From assembly GCA_002753135.1 (NCBI GenBank), contig PDZV01000012.1, positions 31,423-95,422 on the forward strand: DNA of 64,000 nt. Direction: 5' to 3'. The DNA is from Magnetococcales bacterium WMHbinv6 (GTDB lineage Bacteria; Pseudomonadota; Magnetococcia; Magnetococcales; Magnetaquicoccaceae). A model generated the notes under the pieces. The model made no database searches and had not been told where the DNA came from. It saw only the letters and a list, made by a program, of their open reading frames with translations. Below, piece after piece: positions 56,751 through 64,000 of the stretch. Numbering within the stretch: position 1 is the first letter of the stretch; every line of letters begins with the position of its first letter. The position numbers were made by a program, and so were the translations under genes.

Positions 56751-56984
56751 ATGCACAAAGCATCCCTCTACCTGACCGTTCTGTTGGCTTCCACCGCGAT
56801 CAGCGGCACCGCCCTGGCCAGCAGCGCCACCCCGGAGCAACAGCCAGCGGCCACCGCCGCCAGCAAAGAGCAGAAAGCAGCCCAGGAACAGAAGGGCAAA
56901 ACCGAGGCCAAGGCCGAAGTCAAAGGCAAGGAAGAGGCCAAAAAGGCGGAAGCGCAGGCCAAAGGCAACGAAGTCAAAAAGTAG
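56751..56984 (+). CDS. Small secreted Lys/Ala/Glu-rich protein, copy 2
   Basis: A 77-residue protein with a signal peptide ending GTALA (residue ~23) and a mature part of Lys/Glu/Ala repeats, ending GNEVKK. AAAGGAG precedes the ATG. It lies 79 bp after copy 1 and before a strong terminator, so the two are one operon and arose by duplication. The mature chain would form a long charged helix. Confidence 0.75.
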   Translation: MHKASLYLTVLLASTAISGTALASSATPEQQPAATAASKEQKAAQEQKGKTEAKAEVKGKEEAKKAEAQAKGNEVKK

Positions 56985-57007
56985 CCCACCGCTTGCATGC
57001 TACGAAA

Positions 57008-57046
57008 AATCTGTGGGGGCTCGCTTGGCCCCCGCAGATTTTTTTT
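57008..57046. terminator. Strong bidirectional intrinsic terminator
   Basis: Stem 57008-57020 with 57028-57040 (13 bases, one mismatch, GC-rich core), seven-base loop, then eight T (57039-57046). An A-run before it gives a T-run on the other strand, suiting both the small-protein operon and the opposing sapC gene. Confidence 0.85.
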
Positions 57047-57054
57047 GGCACCAC

Positions 57055-58041
57055 TCAGGAAGAGATTTTTTTCTTGCTGGAACGGGCAGGTTTGACCGCC
57101 GTTTCCTCTGCCGTCTTGCTGACCGCCACGGCCTTGGCCGGTACTGCGGCCTCTCCTTTGGCCGTTGCGGCAGCGGTAGTCCGGGCAGTGGTGGTTTTGC
57201 TGGCTGTCCGCTTGGCGGGTGCCTCTGCAGCGACGGGTGCGGCGACGGGTGCAGCAGGTGGTTTTGTGGCGACCGCCGCTGTTATTACTTCGCTGACAGT
57301 GGTGGATTCCTGTGGCAAGGGGGCGACTGGCTCTTTTGCTTGCCGTTCCTGGCGCAACAAGGTCAACCGTTCCACCTGCTGCAAGGAACACAAATGGGCA
57401 TAAATCGCTGTCAGATAATTTTTTTCCCGCAACAATAAAAATTGCTCAGCCGCCAACGCCTGCAAACGGGCTTCGCCGATCACAAAACAACCGGCAATGG
57501 TATGTTGCCGATCGCTGTCACTCAAACGCAACTGCAGCGGTACCAATAAATTCATCTCCGCCAGCAGGCGGGAAAAAAGGATGGTCAACTGCTCCAACTG
57601 AAACAGCTCGGCCAGATAGCGTTTGACATTTTCCATCGCCGGAGCTGGCTGTCCCTGGGCATCAAACAGAGCAACCCCCTCACTTTGACTCAGCAGCGCG
57701 CTGCTTTCATCGACGCAGATGACAAACTGATCGTTGCCAGCCGCCGTCAAGACAAAAGGATAGCGACGGATAATGGCCGGAATATACCCGGCTTGCCATT
57801 TACCCTCTTGGTCGACAAAAAGATTTTCCCCCTCCTGCAACCCCATCAATACCACCGGACGATAGGCGTTTCCTGGCTTGTCTTCAATGAAAACAATCGG
57901 ATAATAGCCAGAAGCACGCATAAATTCCTGCTGGGTCACATAGGCAATATGAAAGCGCTCGGCAAACGTATAGCGATTCATCTCTTTGACCCGCAGCGCA
58001 CCATGTCGTTGCACCTGCACCGGCACGACGTTCTGATACAT
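57055..58041 (-). CDS. SapC-family protein with histone-H1-like tail
   Basis: A 328-residue protein. Residues 1 to ~225 are a SapC domain (opening YQNVVPVQVQRHG, with FAERFHIAYVTQQEF and YPIVFIED), named after a Campylobacter S-layer secretion gene though its role is not established. The last ~95 residues are low-complexity Ala/Lys/Thr/Pro/Val, ending ARSSKKKISS. Such tails resemble bacterial histone H1-like proteins and may bind DNA, RNA or polyanions. I do not know this tail as a usual part of SapC. Confidence 0.85.
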   Translation of the reverse strand: MYQNVVPVQVQRHGALRVKEMNRYTFAERFHIAYVTQQEFMRASGYYPIVFIEDKPGNAYRPVVLMGLQEGENLFVDQEGKWQAGYIPAIIRRYPFVLTAAGNDQFVICVDESSALLSQSEGVALFDAQGQPAPAMENVKRYLAELFQLEQLTILFSRLLAEMNLLVPLQLRLSDSDRQHTIAGCFVIGEARLQALAAEQFLLLREKNYLTAIYAHLCSLQQVERLTLLRQERQAKEPVAPLPQESTTVSEVITAAVATKPPAAPVAAPVAAEAPAKRTASKTTTARTTAAATAKGEAAVPAKAVAVSKTAEETAVKPARSSKKKISS

Positions 58042-58514
58042 TTTCTTATTCCTTCAAACAGTTAGATAATAAATGGCAAACGGGATTATGTCATTTTTAT
58101 TGCCAATACAGCACGCTTCTGGACTTTGCAGCCACCCTGTGCCATACTTTGTTGACATACTTTGACACGCATTGGCTGGAGAGTATCACCCATGGGCATC
58201 GATTGTTCTCTCCTCTTTGTTTGCACAGTCCGACACCGGCTTGCCTGGTACAGATCATTATGCTGACAAACTGCTTTGACTGCATCCATTTTTCTTCTTC
58301 GCCGCCCATCGACACCGGCATACCCATGGTACGCTGGCGCTTTTTATGGTGCAATCATTACCATGTGCCGTTCTATGGTTTTGCCCGCTTTCATCTGGTT
58401 TTTTGTCCAGAGTTTCAGCCAATTCACCCCATAGCAGGCAGCGACTCCTCACCAACGCCTGTTGAGGATACCCCTGACGCTACTGAGCAGTAAAAATTAT
58501 TCCGTATCAAGATG
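58042..58514. other. Gap between sapC and cheV genes, possible tiny gene
   Basis: 473 bp. A 55-codon + frame (58326-58493) encodes a strange aromatic/cysteine-rich peptide (MVRWRFLWCNHYHV start, acidic end). No ribosome site supports it, so I do not call it. The sapC promoter should lie near 58050-58150. Confidence 0.3.
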
Positions 58515-59465
58515 TTAATGGCTATCCAACAGCCGATTGGCCTTTTCCACCTGCTCCAGGACGATGCGAGCCATATTGTCTGGGGTAAACTTGGGGATAA
58601 AATCGTCGGCCCCGATCTGATGCGCCTTCTCTTCATTGGATTTGTTGCTTAATGAACTGTTGACCGCCACATAGACTTTGGCCAGGCGGGGATTGCTCTT
58701 GACCATGCGGGTAAAAGTAAAACCATCCATGACCGGCATTTCAATATCGGTAAAAACCATGGTGTAGGCACTGCGCCCTTCCCGATCTAAAGATTTTTCC
58801 AATAATTCCAAAGCCTTGGGCGCTTCATCGACCACCGTGTGGCGGATACCCATCTGGTTCAATACCGCCTGGATCAAATGACAGGCCGCCTTGGAATCAT
58901 CCACCGCCAGAATATGATGTTCCTTGCGCACGATCTGTTGCCCGCGGGCAATCAACTCCTGGGAAATGGTAATATCAATCCCGACAATGTCATTGAGAAT
59001 TTTTTCCACATCCAACATCTGGATCGGTTGACCATCATGGTAGGTGATCGCCGCCAGGCAACTCTGCTCGTAGACCTCGCCCGCCGGTTTGATGATCTCA
59101 TCCCACCCTTTGGTGATCAAAATATTGGGCCGATGCACCAAAAAGCCCTGGGTGGTGGTGCTGTATTCACAGACCAAAACATAGCTGATCTCTTTGCGGT
59201 AATCGATGGGCCGCATGCCCAAATATTCGCCCAGATCGATCAAATTGATCGGGTGACCACGAAAATTGATCTCCCCCTTGAGTACCGGGTGGGCATGCGG
59301 CACCCGGGTAATCTCTTTCGGCGTTTCCAAAATTTCGATAATTTTGAACACGTTCAAACCGTACAGTTGGCCGTCGGTGAGAAAAAAGGTCAACATTTCC
59401 ACCTCATTGCTCATGGCCAAATTGGTCCGCTTATCCACTTCGGCAAAAAGTTGGTCTTGGGTCAT
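58515..59465 (-). CDS. cheV: CheV-type chemotaxis coupling protein
   Basis: A 316-residue protein: a CheW domain (~20-170; LTFFLTDGQLYGLNVFKIIEIL, RGHPINLIDLGEYLG) fused to a receiver (~185-310) with DD at VDDSK, phospho-acceptor D in FTDIEMPVMDG and conserved K in FIPKF. It links receptors to CheA and tunes adaptation through phosphorylation. AGGAGGAG precedes the ATG. The rhodanese gene precedes it by 32 bp on the same strand. Confidence 0.94.
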   Translation of the reverse strand: MTQDQLFAEVDKRTNLAMSNEVEMLTFFLTDGQLYGLNVFKIIEILETPKEITRVPHAHPVLKGEINFRGHPINLIDLGEYLGMRPIDYRKEISYVLVCEYSTTTQGFLVHRPNILITKGWDEIIKPAGEVYEQSCLAAITYHDGQPIQMLDVEKILNDIVGIDITISQELIARGQQIVRKEHHILAVDDSKAACHLIQAVLNQMGIRHTVVDEAPKALELLEKSLDREGRSAYTMVFTDIEMPVMDGFTFTRMVKSNPRLAKVYVAVNSSLSNKSNEEKAHQIGADDFIPKFTPDNMARIVLEQVEKANRLLDSH

Positions 59466-59497
59466 GGTCTCCTCCTGAAACCGGCAAAAGCAAAGAG

Positions 59498-59989
59498 TTA
59501 CAATACCAGCTTACGAAACTGCGGGTTGGGTGACATCCGCAACAGACGGTCAACAATTTGCCGAAAGGTGGCCGGAGGGGTGTTCCGGTTGGTCAGGGCC
59601 ATCAACAGATGGGTCATCATCTCTTCCCGACGGTCCGACTCCCGGTAGGGATGCTCATGCAGCAACTGCGACACCACCGCCAGATAGGCGGCCATGCCTC
59701 CCTGCAGACTCTGCACCCGGCTTTTTTTGGAAAATTTTTTGACCAGAAAGTTGCTTCCTTCTCCCTTGGCACAGTAGAACAATAACGACCTGGCTGCCAT
59801 CTGTGGGGCAAAACGTTTTTCAAACTCTTCGGTTCGTTCATCGATATCCAACAAATAGACCCGGTGCGAACCGGGAATGGCCGGATCCACATCGGTACTG
59901 CCGCGCACGTCAATAATGATCGGCGCTGTCGGATCCGCCAAAAAACGTTCCATTGGCATTTCCGTTTTACTGTTTGTGCTGAAAAACAC
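59498..59989 (-). CDS. Rhodanese-like domain protein
   Basis: A 163-residue protein with GTG start and GAGGAG six bases upstream. It has an IIIDVRGSTDVDPAIPGSHR opening and an active-site loop C73-A-K-G-E-G-S, which fits a sulfur-carrying rhodanese cysteine. The C-terminal ~55 residues are a helical extension of unknown role. It sits between TrpB2 and CheV. It may carry sulfane sulfur, in keeping with the dsr genes, but a regulatory role is equally possible. Confidence 0.8.
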   Translation of the reverse strand: MFFSTNSKTEMPMERFLADPTAPIIIDVRGSTDVDPAIPGSHRVYLLDIDERTEEFEKRFAPQMAARSLLFYCAKGEGSNFLVKKFSKKSRVQSLQGGMAAYLAVVSQLLHEHPYRESDRREEMMTHLLMALTNRNTPPATFRQIVDRLLRMSPNPQFRKLVL

Positions 59990-60091
59990 CGTTTTCTCCT
60001 CGTCATCCCTTACGATTCAAACGATCCCTGCCAGGCACTGCTGCCCAGGCGTGCGCCCCCTCGCACACGTCTGGATCAAAAGCGGTCGCCG

Positions 60092-61450
60092 TTACGGCAG
60101 GCTGATCGGACGCAAACTGGCCAGCGCCGCCGTAATTTCTGCTTCCGGATAGGAATAATCCTCCAATTCGCCGGCAAAATAGCGATCATAGGCGGCCATA
60201 TCAAAATGGCCGTGCCCGGAGAGGGTGAAAAAGATGGTTTTGGCCTCTTGTTGCTCCTTGCAACGCAAAGCCTCATCAATCGCCACCCGCACGGCATGGT
60301 TTGATTCCGGTGCTGGCAAGATACCCTCGCTACGGGCAAACAGCACACCCGCCTGGAAAGTGGCCAGTTGCGGCACGGCAACCGCTTCGATCAACCCCAA
60401 ATGGAACAGATGCGACACCAGGGGAGAATCTCCATGATAGCGCAAGCCACCGGCATGAATGCCCGGCGGAATAAAATCATGCCCCAGGGAGTACATCGGC
60501 ATCAGCGGGGTCAGGCCGGCGCTGTCGCCGTTATCATAACAATAGCGCCCTTTGGTCAGCGTCGGGCAGGAGTCGGGCTCCACAGCTATTAAACGTATCT
60601 CTTTTCCGGCAGCCTTGTCCATCAAAAAGGGAAAAGCGGTACCGCCAAAGTTGGAGCCTCCGCCGCAACAGCCGATCACCACATCCGGGCTCACCCCGAT
60701 TTTTTTAAACTGCGCCTGCGCTTCCAGGCCGATCACCGTTTGGTGCAAAACCACATGGTTGAGAACCGAACCCAGGGCGTAATGGGTATCGGCCCGCCCA
60801 GCCGCCTCTTCCACCGCCTCGGAGATGGCCAGACCCAAGGAACCCGGGGTGTTGGGATCGTGCGCCAGCGCCGAACGACCGGCATGAGTCAGTTCGGAAG
60901 GACTGGCAAAAACTTCCGCCCCCCAGGTCTCCATCAGGGAACGACGGAACGGTTTTTGTTGATAGCTGACCCGCACCATGTAAACCCGCACCGTCAAGCC
61001 AAACATGGCACCAGCCAGGGCAATCGAGGAACCCCATTGACCAGCCCCGGTTTCGGTGGTCAGACGGTGAATTCCCTCCTGCTGGTTGTAATAGGCCTGG
61101 GCCACCGCCGTGTTGGGCTTGTGGGAACCTGCCGGGCTGACCCCTTCATATTTGTAATAAATCCGTGCCGGTGTGCCCAACGCCTCTTCCAGGCGACGGG
61201 CCCGAAACATCGGGGCCGGACGCCACTGCCGATAGACTTCACGCACCGGATCGGGAATGGCAATCCATCGCTCGTTGGAAACCTCCTGGGCAATCAACGC
61301 CTGCGGAAAAATGGGTGCCAACGCATCTGGACCAATCGGATTACCATCCGGTCCCAAAGGAGGCGGCATGGGTGTCGGCAGATCTGCCGCTACGTTATAC
61401 CAGTGCTTGGGAATCTCTGCTTCTGTTAAATTGATCTTGATTTCTTCCAT
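60092..61450 (-). CDS. trpB: Tryptophan synthase beta-like protein, TrpB2 type
   Basis: A 452-residue PLP enzyme joining indole and serine. The PLP lysine is K111 in [11 protein letters not shown], and the phosphate loop is in [10 protein letters not shown]. The long N-terminus and the ETGAGQWG motif identify the TrpB2 group, which usually lacks a TrpA partner in its operon, as here. It may salvage indole or take another amino donor. The 5' neighbour is the iron-regulated-looking small gene, on the opposite strand. Confidence 0.94.
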   Translation of the reverse strand: MEEIKINLTEAEIPKHWYNVAADLPTPMPPPLGPDGNPIGPDALAPIFPQALIAQEVSNERWIAIPDPVREVYRQWRPAPMFRARRLEEALGTPARIYYKYEGVSPAGSHKPNTAVAQAYYNQQEGIHRLTTETGAGQWGSSIALAGAMFGLTVRVYMVRVSYQQKPFRRSLMETWGAEVFASPSELTHAGRSALAHDPNTPGSLGLAISEAVEEAAGRADTHYALGSVLNHVVLHQTVIGLEAQAQFKKIGVSPDVVIGCCGGGSNFGGTAFPFLMDKAAGKEIRLIAVEPDSCPTLTKGRYCYDNGDSAGLTPLMPMYSLGHDFIPPGIHAGGLRYHGDSPLVSHLFHLGLIEAVAVPQLATFQAGVLFARSEGILPAPESNHAVRVAIDEALRCKEQQEAKTIFFTLSGHGHFDMAAYDRYFAGELEDYSYPEAEITAALASLRPISLP

Positions 61451-61634
61451 CCTTTGCTCTCCCCTGTCTTGTGCGGCACCGTCGCGACACGCTCATTATT
61501 CGTTTCTTATCCGTTTCAATTCACTCGATTTCCCCTCTTCCGGGATGGTAACCTGTTGTCTCAAAACAAAGCAAGGTCTGCCAACCCCCTTGTGCAACAC
61601 TCGAGCTGCTACAAGATCGATACAAATTTTCATC

Positions 61635-61651
61635 ATGAGAATGATTCTCAT
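61635..61651. promoter_or_regulatory. Fur-like palindromic operator
   Basis: A perfect 17-base palindrome (ATGAGAAT, G, ATTCTCAT). The inner 15 bases match the 7-1-7 Fur pattern TGATAATNATTATCA at 13 positions. It lies ~100 bp before the 73-residue gene; a TATGCT at 61670 could be the -10, which would place the operator over the -35 region, as in Fur-repressed promoters. Confidence 0.65.
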
Positions 61652-61749
61652 TTACAACACCCTTCACCCTATGCTATCGTGCTTGCCAACAGGAGGGGCT
61701 GCAAGCGCAGCAACTCTTTTTCCCATTCAACAAAAAAGGAGCATGAGCC

Positions 61750-61971
61750 ATGGATTTCATCGTCGATGCCTGGTTGGAACGCCCCGAACCTCGGATTGTG
61801 GTCAGCAATGCCCACAATGGCAGGGCGGTGCTGGATTGGGATCACCATACTGTCGCGCGTTTGTTTGCCAGTGGGGCCATGTCACCCACCGATTTTCAGC
61901 CTTCCAGCCCGGGTGAACAGTGGGAATTGGTGCGCGAACTCTTTTATTTGCAGCATGTTTTTGCTGTATAG
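61750..61971 (+). CDS. Small protein of unknown function behind a Fur-like box
   Basis: A 73-residue soluble, acidic protein (MDFIVDAWLERPEP start, FYLQHVFAV end), with no cysteines, no signal and no known motif. AAGGAG sits eight bases before the ATG; a seven-base-earlier ATG opens another, unlikely frame. The palindrome upstream suggests expression when iron is short. It could be a small regulator or an iron-sparing factor, which is inference. The RND efflux operon starts 106 bp later, possibly co-transcribed. Confidence 0.72.
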   Translation: MDFIVDAWLERPEPRIVVSNAHNGRAVLDWDHHTVARLFASGAMSPTDFQPSSPGEQWELVRELFYLQHVFAV

Positions 61972-62077
61972 GCCCGGCCTCTCTCTTTTGCAGTCCAACA
62001 TAAAGAAACCTTGCTGGAAAGGAGCCACTCTCATAGAGTAGATAAAGAATAGTCATTAAAGCAGGTAAGGAGAGATC

Positions 62078-63259
62078 ATGGTCCGCTTTTGCACCCACGT
62101 TTCGGCAGCAATGCTTCTTTTATTTTTGCTGAATGGATGCAGCAACAGCGATGGCGAAAAAAACAGCCCCGGCAAAACCGCCGCCCCGCCGCCACCGGAA
62201 GTGGAACGGGTGGCAGCCGTCCGCAAAACGGTCGCCCTGCAACAGGTGGTCCCCGGACGACTGCAGGCCGTGCGCAGCGCCGAAGTGCGGGCCCGGGTTG
62301 AAGGGGTGGTGGAAAAAATTCTCTTCCGCGAAGGCAGCGACATCAAAAGCGGTGCGCTGCTCTATCAACTGGATGATCGCACCCTGGCCAGTCAGGAACG
62401 CAGCGCCCAGGCCGCTCTGGAACGAGCCATCGCCGCCCGTCAATTGAGCAAACAGACCGTGGAACGCTACAAACAGCTGGTCGGCAAAGAGGCGGTCAGC
62501 CGCCAGGAGTACGACCAGGCCGAAGCCCAATACAAAAAAGAGGCCGCCGAAGTCAGCGCCGCCGAAGCTGCCCTGCAACGGGCCCGTATCGATCGGGAAT
62601 ATGCCCACATTACCGCCCCGATCGAGGGTCGGGTCGGGCGCTCCCTGGTCACCGAAGGGGCCCTGGTCGGACAAAAAGAGCCGACCCATTTGACCACCAT
62701 CGAACAACTGGATCCGATCCGGGTCAACTTCACCCAGTCTGGTCCCGATTGGTTCCGTCTGCAACAGGCCCTTCGCTCCGGCAGCGCCAAAGCGCTGGAA
62801 CCGGTGGCCATCCGCCTGCTGCTGGAGGGGGAGCAAAGCTATCCCCATGCCGGTCAACTCAACTTTACCGACATGGCCATCGATCCGCAAACCGGGGCTG
62901 TCGCCTTGCGTGCCGAATTTCCCAACCCGGAGCGCATGCTGCTGCCGGGTCAATTCGTGCGGGTGCAACTGGCTCTGGCCAGCAGTGAGGGGATTACCGT
63001 TCCGCAAAAAGCGGTACAAACCACCGCCCAGGGGCAAACTGTCCTGATGGTGGATGAACAAAACAAAGTGATACCCCGTCCGGTGCAAACCGGCGGCTTT
63101 TCCGGACAGGATTGGCTGATCAGCGAGGGACTGCAGGAAGGGGAGAGGGTGATCGTCAGCGGCATCCAGAAAGCCCGTCCCGGCAGTATCGTCACCGCCA
63201 AGGATCTGCCTGCCCCGTCGCCGACAGCAGCCAGCACCCCTCCTGCCGCCAACCGTTAG
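62078..63259 (+). CDS. RND efflux periplasmic adaptor (AcrA/MexA-like lipoprotein)
   Basis: A 393-residue membrane-fusion protein. The lipobox LNGC places the lipidated cysteine at C21. Next come a lipoyl-half (EVRARVEGVVEKILFREGSDIKSG), a long helical hairpin, the second lipoyl half (HITAPIEGRVGRSLVTEGALV) and beta-barrel/membrane-proximal domains. It joins an inner-membrane RND pump to an outer-membrane channel. AAGGAG precedes the ATG and the permease gene follows after ten bases. Confidence 0.95.
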   Translation: MVRFCTHVSAAMLLLFLLNGCSNSDGEKNSPGKTAAPPPPEVERVAAVRKTVALQQVVPGRLQAVRSAEVRARVEGVVEKILFREGSDIKSGALLYQLDDRTLASQERSAQAALERAIAARQLSKQTVERYKQLVGKEAVSRQEYDQAEAQYKKEAAEVSAAEAALQRARIDREYAHITAPIEGRVGRSLVTEGALVGQKEPTHLTTIEQLDPIRVNFTQSGPDWFRLQQALRSGSAKALEPVAIRLLLEGEQSYPHAGQLNFTDMAIDPQTGAVALRAEFPNPERMLLPGQFVRVQLALASSEGITVPQKAVQTTAQGQTVLMVDEQNKVIPRPVQTGGFSGQDWLISEGLQEGERVIVSGIQKARPGSIVTAKDLPAPSPTAASTPPAANR

Positions 63260-63269
63260 GATACCGGTC

Positions 63270-64000
63270 ATGTTGCCCCGCTTTTTTATCGATCGACCGG
63301 TCTTTGCCTGGGTGATCGCCCTGGTGATTCTGCTCACCGGCCTGCTCTCTCTGAACAAACTGCCGGTCGCCCAATATCCGGATGTGGCCCCTCCGGCCAT
63401 CGCCGTCACCGCCACCTATCCCGGTGCCTCTGCCCAGGTGGTGGAAGAGACAGTCACCGCCCTGATCGAACAGGAGATGAACGGTCTGGAACATCTGCTC
63501 TATATGGAGTCGGCCAGCGACTCCATGGGTACCATGACCTTGACCATCACCTTCGAGGCGGGAACCAACCTGGATTTTGCCTCGGTGGATGCACAAAACC
63601 GCATCAAACGGGTGGAAGCCCGTCTGCCGGAAGAGGTGCGACGGCAGGGAATCACCGTGGTCAAATCCCGGCGCAACTATTTGATGTTCATCACCCTCTA
63701 CTCGCCGGACCGCAGCCAGGATGCCGTCGCTTTGGGCAGTTTTACCGCCAGCACCGTCCTCGAACAGCTGCGCCGCGTACCGGGGGTCGGCTAAGCCAAC
63801 CTGTTCGGTACCGAATACGCCATGCGGATCTGGCTCGATCCGGACAAGCTGGCCGCCTTCAACCTGTCGCCCGGTGATGCCCTGCGCGCCGTCAAAGCGC
63901 AAAACAATCAGCTGGTCACCGGCGAATTGGGACAACTGCCCGCCCTCCCCGGTCAGCAGCTCAACGCCCCCATTCTGGTGCAAAGCCGTCTCAACAGCAG
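63270..64000 (+). pseudogene. RND efflux permease (AcrB-like), interrupted by an in-frame TAA and cut by the window
   Basis: The first 174 codons encode a normal AcrB/MexB start (FIDRPVFAWVIALVI, GASAQVVEETVT, NRIKRVEARLPEEVRRQG). TAA stands at 63792-63794, where family members read on in the same phase. After it the frame remains open for 68 codons to the window end and matches the family without shift (NLFGTEYAMRIWLDPDKLA; GQQLNAPILVQSRL). The residue at the stop is usually acidic, so one GAA-to-TAA change explains it. It could be a true nonsense mutation, a read-through site or a sequencing error. Confidence 0.8.

Noticed and set aside
58149..58493. 114-codon + frame between sapC and cheV
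   Set aside because: No ribosome site and odd composition; kept only as a note on the gap.
62120..63415. 431-codon minus-strand frame
   Set aside because: Shadow of the RND adaptor gene.

Overview
The window looks like a stretch of chromosome from a motile, sulfur-oxidising proteobacterium living at low or changing oxygen. The basis is a dsrA-dsrB-dsrL cluster, a cbbQ/cbbO-type pair, two hemerythrin proteins, two chemoreceptors, a CheV and a large hybrid histidine kinase. The mix resembles what is known from Magnetococcia-like sulfur oxidisers, but no 16S rRNA or magnetosome gene is present, so this placement is inference. GC content is moderately high. The ietAS-like genes and the second half of the MinD-like gene look visibly AT-richer.

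Layout. 1-14.5 kb: a partial Hsp70/actin-fold protein, a helical CheZ-like protein with a CheY-like partner, a PilZ protein, a receptor ending in hemerythrin, a 1301-residue hybrid kinase and a Cache-domain receptor. 14.5-20.8 kb: cobUTS (late B12 synthesis), a FimV-like protein, an EcfT-like transporter subunit and recN. 21-24.8 kb: tRNA-Thr(CGU), then an IetAS-like defence pair whose protease has an in-frame TAA near its start. 25-27.3 kb: NupC, Bcp and bacteriohemerythrin. 27.5-35.3 kb: dsrABL, two small proteins of unknown role, and cbbQ/cbbO. 35.4-40.9 kb: a secreted protein, a nitroreductase, a MEMO-AMMECR1 fusion, a CorC-type protein and a GAF protein. 41-50.3 kb: one co-oriented run, transcribed in the order LsrF-like aldolase, aldolase/dehydrogenase, HEPN protein, MinD-like ATPase, and a degenerate helicase with eight helicase-associated (HA) repeats. 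50.4-56.2 kb: a PHP/SWIM pair, a small coiled-coil membrane protein, and a sigma/anti-sigma/M48 protease set. 56.4-61.5 kb: twin Lys/Ala-rich secreted proteins, a SapC protein with a histone-like tail, CheV, a rhodanese and TrpB2. 61.6-64 kb: a Fur-like palindrome before a small gene, then an RND efflux operon whose permease also has an in-frame TAA.

How the genes may work together. The sensory genes suit redox and oxygen taxis. Dsr would supply electrons from stored sulfur, and CbbQO would maintain Rubisco encoded elsewhere. The best candidate for an undescribed system is the three-gene HEPN, MinD-like, HA-repeat pseudo-helicase operon at 41.0-47.2 kb. The genes are nearly contiguous, the HEPN protein keeps an RX5H motif, and the helicase-like protein appears to have lost its ATPase motifs.
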